The notes beneath the pieces were generated by a model. It had not been told where the DNA came from. It made no database searches and saw only the letters and a list, made by a program, of their open reading frames with translations. This document shows, in pieces, positions 53,762 through 64,000 of a DNA stretch of 64,000 nt (positions are counted from its first letter, which is position 1; the number at the start of each line of letters is the position of its first letter). This DNA is from Burkholderia anthina (GTDB lineage: Bacteria; Pseudomonadota; Gammaproteobacteria; Burkholderiales; Burkholderiaceae): positions 1 to 64,000 of the forward strand of contig NZ_CABVLY010000015.1 of assembly GCF_902498995.1 (NCBI RefSeq). The letters are read 5' to 3'. A program made the position numbers and the translations under genes.

Positions 53762-54889
53762 GTGCCAGGATTACTTCCCGATGTCGACCGCGACGGGCTC
53801 CTCGAATATTCGGTGGTGTACACCGACCGGTCGATCAATCATATGTCGCAGCGCTTTCAGGGCGTCATGCGCGACATTTCCGCCGCCCTGAAAAAGGTTT
53901 ACAACGCGAAGGCGGTCGCCATCGTCCCGGGCAGCGGGACGTTCGGCATGGAAGCCGTCGCGCGCCAGTTCGCGACGAACAAGAAGTGTGTGGTCATCCG
54001 CAACGGCTGGTTCAGCTTCCGCTGGTCGCAGATTTTCGACATGGGCAGCATTCCGTCCGAATCGATCGTGCTGAAGGCGCGTCCGGTCGAATCGGGAAGG
54101 CAGGCCGCGTTTGCGCCGGCCCCGATCGACGAAGTCGTTGCTGCGATCCGCGAGCACAAGCCGGATCTCGTTTTTGCACCGCACGTCGAAACCGCATCCG
54201 GGATGATGCTGCCCGACGGCTATATGCGCGCGGTGGCCGATGCCGTGCATGCGGTTGGCGGCATGTTCGTGCTGGACTGCATCGCGTCCGGCACGATCTG
54301 GGTCGATATGGAGGCAAGCGGCGTCGATGTGCTGATCAGCGCGCCGCAAAAGGGCTGGAGCGCATCGCCCGGCTGCGCGCTGGTGATGCTCAGCCCGCTC
54401 GCCCGCGAGCGAATCGATGCGACGACCAGCACCAGCTTCGCGTGCGATCTGCGCAAGTGGCTGCAGATCATGGAAGCGTACGAGAACGGCGGCTTCGCGT
54501 ATCACGCGACGATGCCCACGGACAGCCTCGCGACGCTGCGCGACGTCATCAAGGAAACGGAAGCGTACGGCTTCGACAAGGTGAGGGCGGAGCAGCTCGA
54601 ACTCGGCACGCGCATCCGCGCGCTGCTGGCGGAAAAGGGGTTCAGGAGCGTGGCGGCGAAGGGCTTCGAGGCGCCGGGCGTCGTAGTCAGCTACACGGAC
54701 GACGACGACATTCGCTCCGGCAAGAAATTCGTCGACGTCGGCATGCAGATCGCGGCCGGCGTGCCGCTGCAATGCGACGAGCCGGCGGATTTCAAGACGT
54801 TCCGGATCGGCTTGTTCGGTCTCGACAAACTGCATGATGTCGATGCCGCGGTTGCGCGGTTCGCGAGCGCGCTGGAGCGCGTTCTGTAG
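53762..54889 (+). CDS. Class V aminotransferase (alanine/serine-glyoxylate type)
   Basis: This 375-residue PLP enzyme has VPGSGTFGMEAVARQFATNKKCVV near the start, the PLP phosphate-binding region around FAPHVETASGMMLPDGYM and FVLDCIASGTIWVDMEASGVDVLIS, and the PLP lysine in SAPQKGWSASPG. The family includes alanine-glyoxylate, serine-glyoxylate and 2-aminoethylphosphonate aminotransferases; the exact one is not clear. I prefer the GTG at 53762, with GGAGG 5 nt before it; an ATG at 53711 has no site. Glyoxylate from glycine metabolism could make it relevant to the betaine genes. Confidence 0.82.
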   Translation: MPGLLPDVDRDGLLEYSVVYTDRSINHMSQRFQGVMRDISAALKKVYNAKAVAIVPGSGTFGMEAVARQFATNKKCVVIRNGWFSFRWSQIFDMGSIPSESIVLKARPVESGRQAAFAPAPIDEVVAAIREHKPDLVFAPHVETASGMMLPDGYMRAVADAVHAVGGMFVLDCIASGTIWVDMEASGVDVLISAPQKGWSASPGCALVMLSPLARERIDATTSTSFACDLRKWLQIMEAYENGGFAYHATMPTDSLATLRDVIKETEAYGFDKVRAEQLELGTRIRALLAEKGFRSVAAKGFEAPGVVVSYTDDDDIRSGKKFVDVGMQIAAGVPLQCDEPADFKTFRIGLFGLDKLHDVDAAVARFASALERVL

Positions 54890-55231
54890 CGCATTTCTCT
54901 GCGAACGAGCGCATGGCGGCGCATGAAGCGGCGAGATCGGGTTGGTCGAAGCCGCTTCATGCGCCGCCTGCATCGTGTGACTCGGCGGCTTCCCGAAAAG
55001 CGGCCCACGCCTCGAAGGTCGGGCAGCAACCCCGGAAGTGCCGAACGATCTTCGATGATGTAAGCGGCTTGCGCAAACTGTCCGGAGCGAGACCGGATGA
55101 GCGCCCACGGGCCGCGCCGCGAGAACACGGCCCCTTTCTGCCGTACCGGCACGACATCATTGCCGAGCCGATCGCCCACCTGGGCTATCCGCGCCGGATC
55201 GACTCCGCCAGTCTCGGCCCGTTCGGGCTTC
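54890..55231. other. Intergenic region after the class V aminotransferase
   Basis: These 342 bases have long open frames on both strands but none has a start site, a recognised domain or convincing codon use. I see no gene or repeat. Confidence 0.4.
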
Positions 55232-55588
55232 TCACGCGTTGACCCAGGCGCGCGCCTGTTCCAGCTCGTTCACGTGGAACGCCTTGATTTCGGCCTTCGT
55301 AAAGAACCGGGCCAGATGCATCGACGCGTGAATCCAGCTCGCGTCGGCCACCACGGCAGCCCGCGTGATCTTGCGGGCGAGCGGCACGCCGAGCGTCATG
55401 TCGGTCCACAACGCCTTCGGTTCGATACCGCTGAAATGTTCGATGCGTTCGAGCACGCGGGTTTTGCCGTTCAGTTCGAGATCGCTGCGCATGCGCTCGA
55501 TGGTTTCGCGCAGTTCGTGGTCGGTGATTTTTCCTTCGACGGATATTTCGACGACCGGCGAATCGGGAGTGGAGTGGTACAGGATCAT
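55232..55588 (-). CDS. SpoIIAA-like (STAS/SEC14-like) domain protein
   Basis: This 118-residue protein has the SpoIIAA-like pattern: VVEISVEGKITDHELRETIERMRSDLELNGKTRVLERIEHFSGIEP and DASWIHASMHLARFFTKAEIKAFHVNELEQARAWV. The family function is unknown. GGAGTCCCGCC precedes the ATG. It lies 266 nt from the maeB stop with nothing recognisable between. Confidence 0.85.
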   Translation of the reverse strand: MILYHSTPDSPVVEISVEGKITDHELRETIERMRSDLELNGKTRVLERIEHFSGIEPKALWTDMTLGVPLARKITRAAVVADASWIHASMHLARFFTKAEIKAFHVNELEQARAWVNA

Positions 55589-55854
55589 GGCGGGACTCCG
55601 AGTCAGGAAGACGTGGTGCGCCCGGGCACGAACGCAAGCCCGGCGCTCGATGGCTTCTTCATGGTACGCGCTTCCCGCGCGAGCGGTTTGCCTGCGGGCA
55701 CCGGGCTTTGCTTTGCTTCAATGCCCGACGCGACAGATGCGGCCGCCATGCACGCCTGCCGGAACGGCACCGGTACGAAAAAGCGGCGGATCGCCGAACC
55801 CTTCCGGATCCGGCTATCCGCCGCCTGACGAACGACTGTGCCGCGAAGAATCGA

Positions 55855-58155
<2,301 letters not shown>

Positions 58156-58276
58156 GTTCTTGGGTCCGGGCGTGTGCGCCAGGCCAGTCCCGACGCGATC
58201 CATGAGCGTGATTCTAGGCACCCGATATAACAAGATGATTCTGTTTTAATATTGGTCCATCACTTTTTCCTGATGA

Positions 58277-59263
58277 ATGGTTGACCAGTCAATGACATTC
58301 GACACGAACGACGTGGTCAGGCGGCTCGGTGCCCGCCTGAAGATGCGGCACCTGATGCTGCTGCTGCAGATCCAGCAGCACGGGTCGCTGACGCGCGTCG
58401 CGGAGCACATGGCCAGCAGCCAGCCGGCGGTGACGAACGCGCTGTCGGAGCTGGAAAGCATGTTCGGCACGCCGCTGTTCGAGCGCTCGTCGCGCGGGAT
58501 GCGGCCGACCGCGCTGGGCGCGGTGGTGCTCGAGCGGGCCAGGGCGATGCTGAAGGATCTCGACCACCTCGCCCGCGAGATGGAGGCGGTCGCCGCCGGG
58601 CATGCGGCCCACCTGCATATCGGCGTGATCCCGTTCATTTCGGGCCAGATGCTGTCGGCGGCGCTCAAGCGGCTGCAATCGCGGATGGAGCGGCGCGTGA
58701 CGGTGACGATTCACGAAGGCACCAGCGACCAGTTGCTGCTGCAGCTCCGGGATCACAGCGTCGATCTCGTGATCGGGCGGGCGTCGTCGACGGTCGATCT
58801 GGGGCAGGTGTCGTTCGAGGTGCTGTACCGGCAGCAGCCGCGGATGATCGCGAGCCGGCGGCTGGCCGCGAAACTGGCCCGCACGAAGCTCGACTGGGAG
58901 AAGTTGCGCGCGCTGGACTGGATTCTCGGCGCGCCGCATACGCCGATGCGCGAGCAGGTGACCGACCTGTTTCTGTCGGCGGGCATTGCGCCGCCGGTGC
59001 CGATCGTCGAAAGCTACTCGTCGAAGCTGATCGGCGAAATGATCGCGTCGAGCGACGAGGCCGTGTCGATCGTGCCGGCCGATATCGCGGAAGAAATGGT
59101 GCGCATCGCCGGGGTGGCGATCGTGCCTTACTCGCTGGTCTGGACGCTGCCGCCCATCGCGCTGTTTACCCGCGCCGACGAATCGCATGCGCCGACGCGG
59201 GATCAGCTGGTTCAGGCACTGCGCGAGATCTGCAGGGAAACCTACGTCGAAGTCTCGCGATAA
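58277..59263 (+). CDS. LysR-family regulator (GbpR-like)
   Basis: This 328-residue regulator has the longer N-terminus (RLGARLKMRHLMLLLQIQQHGSLTRVAEHMASSQPAVTNALSELESMFG) typical of GbpR/CbbR-like LysR proteins. It is divergent from maeB with a 121-nt intergenic region, in which AACA-N9-TGTT (58229-58245) may be its site. The caiX operon starts 314 nt downstream on the same strand. Its target could be maeB, the carnitine genes, or both. An ATG 15 nt downstream is an alternative start. Confidence 0.85.
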   Translation: MVDQSMTFDTNDVVRRLGARLKMRHLMLLLQIQQHGSLTRVAEHMASSQPAVTNALSELESMFGTPLFERSSRGMRPTALGAVVLERARAMLKDLDHLAREMEAVAAGHAAHLHIGVIPFISGQMLSAALKRLQSRMERRVTVTIHEGTSDQLLLQLRDHSVDLVIGRASSTVDLGQVSFEVLYRQQPRMIASRRLAAKLARTKLDWEKLRALDWILGAPHTPMREQVTDLFLSAGIAPPVPIVESYSSKLIGEMIASSDEAVSIVPADIAEEMVRIAGVAIVPYSLVWTLPPIALFTRADESHAPTRDQLVQALREICRETYVEVSR

Positions 59264-59577
59264 CGCTTCGGTTCCCGGCCCGTACGCGCGGGGCCGGGAA
59301 CCGCGTCACACCTGCTCGCGCGCCGCCGCCGAAGCATGTCCGGCCTGCATTCCCTACGCCGCATCCGGACAATCCCCCGCCCATCAGGATTCGCTCCAAA
59401 CCCGCGCCGCACAAGCCGCAGCCCGTGCATAGTGGTTTCCACCCATAGTCGCAAATAGTCAAGAACAGGTCGCCGCCGGTCGTCTTGCGACCAATATGGC
59501 TCGTTACTTTTACTCCCACGATGCAGGCCGGGACGCACTCCGCGCACCGTCGCACATCGGCCCACAGGGGAGAAACC
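59264..59577. other. Promoter region of the carnitine operon
   Basis: The region holds the hairpin at 59269-59303 and, further on, a cluster of related hexamers: CATAGT at 59428, CATAGTC at 59444 and AATAGTC at 59454. These may be half-sites of an AraC-type regulator. I see no gene. Confidence 0.4.
59269..59303. terminator. 13-bp inverted repeat after the LysR gene, terminator candidate
   Basis: CGGTTCCCGGCCC pairs perfectly with GGGCCGGGAACCG across a 9-nt loop, 5 nt after the stop. There is no T-run, so it may be a Rho-assisted terminator or an mRNA-stabilising stem. Confidence 0.5.
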
Positions 59578-60531
59578 ATGAAGTCGACAAAGATCGCCGC
59601 GTTCGTCGCGGCCGTGCTGGCGACCGGCGCATTCGCGACCGCGGCGCAGGCCGAAACGGATGCCGCGACCTGCCGCAACGTGCGCTTTGCGGATATCGGC
59701 TGGACCGACATCACGTCCACCACGGCGCTCGCCTCGACGGTGTTCGAAGGGCTCGGCTACAAGCCGACGACGACGATCGCGTCGGTGCCGATCTCGTTCG
59801 CCGGCCTGAAGAGCAAGCAGCTCGACGTGTCGCTCGGCTACTGGTGGCCGGTGCAGCAAAAGCAGCTTCAGCCGTTCCTCGACAGCAAGTCGATCAACGT
59901 CGTCGAACCGCCGAACCTGTCGGGTGCGAAGGCGACGCTCGCGGTGCCGAGCTACGAATACCAGGCCGGCCTGAAGACCTTCGAGGACATCGCGAAACAC
60001 CGCGCGGAGCTCGACGGCAAGATCTACGGGATCGAGCCGGGCAGCAGCGCGAACGCGACGATCCAGAAGATGATCGACACGAACCAGTACGGCCTCGGCG
60101 GCTTCAAGCTGGTCGAATCGAGCGAGGCGGGGATGCTCGTCACGGTCGAGCGCGCGATCCGCGAGAAGAAGTGGGTCGTGTTCCTCGGCTGGGAACCGCA
60201 CCCGATGAACATCCAGATCAGCATGAACTACCTGTCCGGCGGCGACGCGTCCTTCGGTCCGAACTATGGCGAAGCGCGCGTGTACACGCTGACGGCGCCC
60301 GACTTCATTGCCCGCTGCCCGAATGCCGGCAAGCTGATCGAGAACCTGCGTTTCTCGACGCAGCTCGAGAACCGGCTGATGCAGTCGGTGATGAACAAGA
60401 CGAAGCCGGCCGACGCCGCGAAGGCGTATCTGAAGAAGAATCCGCAGGTGCTCGACGCGTGGCTGGCCGGCGTCAAGACGTTCGACGGCAAGGACGGGCT
60501 GCCCGCCGTGAAGGCCTATCTCGGCCTGTAA
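59578..60531 (+). CDS. caiX: Carnitine-type ABC substrate-binding protein (orphan)
   Basis: This 317-residue periplasmic protein has a signal peptide ending TAAQAET (about residue 25). It belongs to the same group as ChoX ([55 protein letters not shown]). It heads the caiX-cdhC-cdhA-cdhB-hocS operon, exactly as in Pseudomonas aeruginosa, which makes carnitine the likely ligand. GGGGAGAAACC precedes the ATG. No transporter core gene is adjacent. Confidence 0.88.
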   Translation: MKSTKIAAFVAAVLATGAFATAAQAETDAATCRNVRFADIGWTDITSTTALASTVFEGLGYKPTTTIASVPISFAGLKSKQLDVSLGYWWPVQQKQLQPFLDSKSINVVEPPNLSGAKATLAVPSYEYQAGLKTFEDIAKHRAELDGKIYGIEPGSSANATIQKMIDTNQYGLGGFKLVESSEAGMLVTVERAIREKKWVVFLGWEPHPMNIQISMNYLSGGDASFGPNYGEARVYTLTAPDFIARCPNAGKLIENLRFSTQLENRLMQSVMNKTKPADAAKAYLKKNPQVLDAWLAGVKTFDGKDGLPAVKAYLGL

Positions 60532-60631
60532 CGGCCCGTGCGCGCCGGGCGTGCCCGGCGCGCAGCGACGAATCATCTGCAGTACGACGGAAATCGGGCG
60601 ACACCATCCGAATCAAGCGAGGGCTCACAGC

Positions 60632-61561
60632 ATGAACAACGAAGTCATCATCACCTGCGCGGTCACCGGTGCGGGCGACACGGTCGGCAAGCATCCGGCG
60701 ATTCCGGTCACGCCGAAGGAAATCGCGGCCGCCGCGATCGAAGCGGCGAAGGCCGGCGCGACGGTGGCGCACTGCCACGTGCGCGATCCGCAGACGGGCC
60801 GCGGCAGCCGCGATCCGAACCTGTACCGCGAGGTGGTCGACCGGATCCGCTCGGCCGACGTCGACGTGATCATCAACCTGACGGCCGGCATGGGCGGCGA
60901 TCTGGAAATCGGCCCGGGCGAAGATCCGATGCGCTTCGGCAAGGGCACCGATCTCGTCGGCGGCCTCACGCGCCTCGCGCACGTCGAGGAACTGCTGCCG
61001 GAGATCTGCACGCTGGACTGCGGCACGCTGAATTTCGGTGACGGCGACTACATCTACGTGTCGACGCCCGCGCAGTTGCGCGCCGGTGCCAAGCGCATTC
61101 AGGAACTCGGCGTGAAGCCGGAGCTGGAAATCTTCGACACGGGCCATCTGTGGTTCGCGAAGCAATTGCTGAAGGAAGGTCTGCTCGACGATCCGCCGCT
61201 GTTCCAGCTGTGCCTCGGCATTCCGTGGGGCGCGCCGGCCGACACCGGCACGATGAAGGCGATGGTCGACAACCTGCCGCCGGGCGCGCACTGGGCCGGC
61301 TTCGGGATCGGCCGCATGCAGATGCCGATGGTGGCGCAGGCGATGCTGCTCGGCGGCCACGTGCGCGTGGGCCTCGAAGACAACATCTGGCTCGATCGCG
61401 GCGTACATGCGACCAACGGCACGCTCGTCGAGCGCGCGCGGGAAGTCATCGAACGGCTCGGCGGCCGCGCGCTGACACCGGCCGAAGGGCGTCGCAAGCT
61501 CGGCCTGCCGGCGCGCGGCGAACGTCCGCTCGAACGCCGTGCGGTGACCGAATTTGCATGA
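60632..61561 (+). CDS. cdhC: Dehydrocarnitine cleavage enzyme CdhC (BKACE family)
   Basis: This 309-residue enzyme of the beta-keto-acid cleavage family transfers an acetyl unit: 3-dehydrocarnitine plus acetyl-CoA gives acetoacetate and betainyl-CoA. The zinc ligands H47 and H49 are in [14 protein letters not shown]; the family pattern [22 protein letters not shown] and [15 protein letters not shown] follows. It lies between caiX and cdhA. Other BKACE enzymes act on different keto acids; the operon assigns this one. Confidence 0.92.
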   Translation: MNNEVIITCAVTGAGDTVGKHPAIPVTPKEIAAAAIEAAKAGATVAHCHVRDPQTGRGSRDPNLYREVVDRIRSADVDVIINLTAGMGGDLEIGPGEDPMRFGKGTDLVGGLTRLAHVEELLPEICTLDCGTLNFGDGDYIYVSTPAQLRAGAKRIQELGVKPELEIFDTGHLWFAKQLLKEGLLDDPPLFQLCLGIPWGAPADTGTMKAMVDNLPPGAHWAGFGIGRMQMPMVAQAMLLGGHVRVGLEDNIWLDRGVHATNGTLVERAREVIERLGGRALTPAEGRRKLGLPARGERPLERRAVTEFA

Positions 61562-61650
61562 GTGTTTGCAACTGATCCAGCTTTATTGCGGCGGCGCGCG
61601 CACGAGCGCGGCCGCCGTCCGATTCCCCTCGATTTGAAGGATGCGTTGAC

Positions 61651-62616
61651 ATGGCTGTGAAGACCGATATCAAGACGTTCGCCGCGATCGGCACCGGCGT
61701 GATCGGCAGCGGGTGGATTTGCCGCGCGCTCGCGCACGGTCTGGACGTGGTCGTCTGGGACCCGGCGCCGGGCGCGGAAGAGCGGTTGCGCGCGAGCGTC
61801 GCGAATGCGTGGCCCGCGCTCGAACGTGTCGGCCTCGCGCCGGGCGCCGATCGCGCGCGGCTGCGTTTCGAATCGACGATCGAGGCCTGCGTCGCCGACG
61901 CCGACTTCATCCAGGAAAGCGCGCCCGAGCGCGAGGCGCTGAAGCTTGAACTGCACGAACAGATCAGCCGCGCGGCGAAGCCCGACGCGATCATCGCGTC
62001 GTCGACGTCGGGGCTGCTGCCGACCGACTTCTATGCGCGGGCGGTGCATCCGGAGCGCTGTGTGGTCGGCCATCCGTTCAATCCGGTCTACCTGCTGCCG
62101 CTCGTCGAAGTGCTCGGCGGCGCGCGCACGTCGCCGGAAGCCGTGGAAGCGGCGATGGAGATCTATCGCAAGCTCGGCATGCGGCCGCTGCACGTGCGCA
62201 AGGAAGTGCCCGGCTTCATCGCGGACCGGCTGCTCGAAGCGCTGTGGCGCGAGGCGCTGCATCTGGTCAACGAAGGCGTCGCGACGACCGGCGAGATCGA
62301 CGACGCGATCCGCTTCGGCGCGGGCATCCGCTGGTCGTTCATGGGCACGTTCCTGACCTATACGCTGGCCGGCGGCGACGCGGGCATGCGACACTTCATG
62401 CAGCAGTTCGGCCCGGCGCTCGAACTGCCATGGACCAAGCTGGTCGCGCCGACGCTGACCGACGCACTGATCGACAGCGTCGTCGAAGGCACGAGCGAGC
62501 AGCAAGGCAAGCGCAGCATCAAGGAACTCGAGCGCTATCGCGACGAGTGCATTACCGAGGTGCTGAAGGCGATCGCCGCGGTGAAGGCGCGGCACGGGAT
62601 GCGATTCGAGGACTGA
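61651..62616 (+). CDS. cdhA: L-carnitine 3-dehydrogenase CdhA
   Basis: This 321-residue NAD-dependent enzyme oxidises L-carnitine to 3-dehydrocarnitine. It has the 3-hydroxyacyl-CoA-dehydrogenase fold: [18 protein letters not shown] (dinucleotide site), [12 protein letters not shown], the catalytic His in [15 protein letters not shown], and [22 protein letters not shown]. It stands in the cai/cdh operon. A GC-rich stem lies in the 89-nt gap upstream. Confidence 0.94.
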   Translation: MAVKTDIKTFAAIGTGVIGSGWICRALAHGLDVVVWDPAPGAEERLRASVANAWPALERVGLAPGADRARLRFESTIEACVADADFIQESAPEREALKLELHEQISRAAKPDAIIASSTSGLLPTDFYARAVHPERCVVGHPFNPVYLLPLVEVLGGARTSPEAVEAAMEIYRKLGMRPLHVRKEVPGFIADRLLEALWREALHLVNEGVATTGEIDDAIRFGAGIRWSFMGTFLTYTLAGGDAGMRHFMQQFGPALELPWTKLVAPTLTDALIDSVVEGTSEQQGKRSIKELERYRDECITEVLKAIAAVKARHGMRFED

Positions 62617-62620
62617 CAAC

Positions 62621-63109
62621 ATGACCGGCGATACCCCGCTGACGATCTACCGCGACGTCGTACGGCCCGAGTGGGTCGACTACAACGGCCATCTGCGCGA
62701 CGCGTTCTATCTGCTGATCTTCAGCTTCGCGACCGATGCGCTGCTGGACCGCATCGGTCTCGACGACGCCACGCGTCGCGAGCGGGGCCGCTCGGTCTAC
62801 ACGCTCGAAGCGCATGTGAACTATCTGCAGGAGATCAAGGAAGGCACGCGCGTGCGCGTCGATGCGCGGGTGTTCGCGCATGACGCGAAGCGGCTGCACA
62901 TGTATCTCGAACTGTTCGCGGACGGGCACGACGGCGCGGTGTCGGCGAGCGAGCAGATGATGCTGCACGTCGACACGCGCGACGGCGCGAAATCGGCGCC
63001 GTTCGACGACGACGTCGCCGTGCGCGTGGCCGGGCTTCACGCGTTGCAGCGCGATTGCGCGGCGCCCGCGTATGCGGGCCGCGTGATCGGCCTGCCGCCG
63101 CGCCGTTAG
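62621..63109 (+). CDS. cdhB: Betainyl-CoA thioesterase CdhB
   Basis: This 162-residue hot-dog thioesterase hydrolyses betainyl-CoA to glycine betaine and CoA, linking carnitine to the betaine pathway. The conserved VRPEWVDYNGHLRDAFYLLIF with its Asp/Asn active-site region lies at residues 11-31. It follows cdhA by 4 nt. Confidence 0.9.
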   Translation: MTGDTPLTIYRDVVRPEWVDYNGHLRDAFYLLIFSFATDALLDRIGLDDATRRERGRSVYTLEAHVNYLQEIKEGTRVRVDARVFAHDAKRLHMYLELFADGHDGAVSASEQMMLHVDTRDGAKSAPFDDDVAVRVAGLHALQRDCAAPAYAGRVIGLPPRR

Positions 63110-63133
63110 CTCCGGATACGGAAAACCCGCACG

Positions 63134-64000
63134 ATGCTCGAACCCGAAATCGCGGCGTTCGTTGCCGCCGTCGCCGCCGCGTATCCGGCCGATGCGGCGG
63201 CGCGCTCGGTCGGCGAGCAGCGGCGCGTCTACGATCGCTTCGCGGCCGCATGGACGCCTGCCGCGCTGCCGGCCGGCATCGTGCAGCACGATGCAGTGTG
63301 GCGCGCGCCGGACGGACGAGCGATCAAGCTGCGGCGCTACGCGCCCGAGCACGGTACGCCGCGCGGCACCGTGCTGTTCTTTCATGGCGGCGGTTTCGTC
63401 GTCGGCTCGCTCGACAGTCACGCGCTGATCACCGCGCAACTGGCGGCCGACACGGGGCTCGCCGTGATCGCGGTCGACTACCGGCTCGCACCCGAGCATC
63501 GCGCACCGGCCGCGCTCGAGGATTGCCTCGCCGTCACGCGTGCCGCGCGTGACGCAGCACACTGGCCGTTCGGTTCATGCGCCCGCCCGCTGACGCTCGC
63601 GGGCGACAGTGCCGGCGGCAATCTCGCGGCGGCCGTCGCGACCGTGCTGCGCGATGCGGGCGAGGGCGGCATCGACGGGATCGCACTCGTTTATCCGATG
63701 CTCGGTTTCGAACCGCAATCGCCGGCGCGCGAAACGGAAGCGCACGCGCCGATGCTGACACTCGACGACGTTCATCACTATCGCGCGCTGTACTGGGGCG
63801 ATGCGGATGAAGCCGCGTTGAACGACGCTCCGCTGCTGCGCGCATCGGTGCCGCTTGCCGCGTCGCGTTTCGACGGGTTGCCGCCGGTGCTTGCGATCGG
63901 CGCGGAACACGATCCGCTGCGTGACGACGCGCGCGTGTACGTCGAACGGATACGCGCGGCCGGCGGCGCCGCACGTTACTGGATGGGAGAGGGGCTGGTG
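63134..64000 (+). CDS. hocS: Alpha/beta hydrolase (HSL/acylcarnitine esterase type), 3' end cut
   Basis: At least 289 residues are encoded, running out of the window without a stop. The oxyanion motif HGGGFVVGS and the nucleophile motif GDSAGGN with the catalytic Ser are visible, with the late Asp region (IGAEHDPLRDDA). In Pseudomonas the corresponding gene after cdhB is hocS, an acylcarnitine hydrolase giving carnitine. The symbol rests on synteny. The missing end would contain the catalytic His. Confidence 0.78.
   Translation, partial: MLEPEIAAFVAAVAAAYPADAAARSVGEQRRVYDRFAAAWTPAALPAGIVQHDAVWRAPDGRAIKLRRYAPEHGTPRGTVLFFHGGGFVVGSLDSHALITAQLAADTGLAVIAVDYRLAPEHRAPAALEDCLAVTRAARDAAHWPFGSCARPLTLAGDSAGGNLAAAVATVLRDAGEGGIDGIALVYPMLGFEPQSPARETEAHAPMLTLDDVHHYRALYWGDADEAALNDAPLLRASVPLAASRFDGLPPVLAIGAEHDPLRDDARVYVERIRAAGGAARYWMGEGLV

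Noticed and set aside
54913-55242. Open frames on both strands after the class V aminotransferase
   Set aside because: No start site, no recognised motif and overlapping alternatives; taken as non-coding.

Overview
The window looks like part of a secondary chromosome of a Burkholderia sensu stricto species. The DNA is very GC-rich with a strong G/C bias at third codon positions, the protein families are typically Burkholderia, and the left edge carries the distal part of a Burkholderia-type rhamnolipid (rhl) operon. I cannot assign a species. I see no tRNA, rRNA, CRISPR array, insertion sequence, phage gene or origin.

Layout. (1) Positions 1-5559 hold an EmrB-type exporter, rhlC, a NodT-type outer-membrane lipoprotein and an EmrA-type adaptor, presumably the end of an rhl operon. 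(2) Positions 5827-9020 hold glutathione-independent formaldehyde dehydrogenase, a LysR regulator and an EamA permease. (3) Positions 9356-26664 form a glycine betaine catabolic block: gbdR, glyA, a dipeptidase-like gene, a V4R-like gene, dgcA, dgcB, both electron transfer flavoprotein subunits, gbcA, gbcB, a betaine-binding protein, an APC permease, a small CxxC protein and purU. (4) Positions 26870-31960 hold a choline-O-sulfate module (regulator, betC, choline-binding protein) and a porin. (5) Positions 32198-38014 hold an MFS exporter, a TonB receptor/PKHD hydroxylase/PepSY iron-uptake operon with a Fur-like site, and a UPF0145 protein. (6) Positions 38215-45418 hold a LysR-controlled amine or opine-type module: polyamine-type ABC transporter with fused permease, FAD amine oxidase and RidA. 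(7) Positions 45565-48607 hold a basic-amino-acid-binding protein and two AraC-family regulators. (8) Positions 48849-52761 hold an aromatic amine dehydrogenase (TTQ enzyme) operon with two cytochromes c. (9) Positions 52879-59263 hold a small unknown protein, a class V aminotransferase, a SpoIIAA-like protein, malic enzyme and a LysR regulator. (10) Positions 59578-64000 hold the carnitine operon caiX-cdhC-cdhA-cdhB-hocS, cut by the right edge.

The unifying theme is catabolism of quaternary and other amines. Choline sulfate gives choline, and carnitine gives glycine betaine. GbcAB and DgcAB demethylate betaine towards sarcosine, releasing formaldehyde that FdhA can oxidise. GlyA and PurU handle glycine and folate-bound C1 units. 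Sarcosine oxidase (soxBDAG) and the choline oxidation genes (betBA) are not in this window. Three orphan substrate-binding proteins (betaine, choline and carnitine types) probably feed a shared ABC transporter encoded elsewhere.

The less-charted parts are: a dipeptidase homologue that has lost most metal ligands and sits beside a V4R-like protein in the dgc operon; a DgcA whose iron-sulfur motif has Ala at one Cys position; the LysR/ABC/oxidase/RidA module with a near-ideal OccR-style operator; and several strong inverted repeats in leaders and promoters. Function names come from recognising motifs and gene order by eye; no database search was run.
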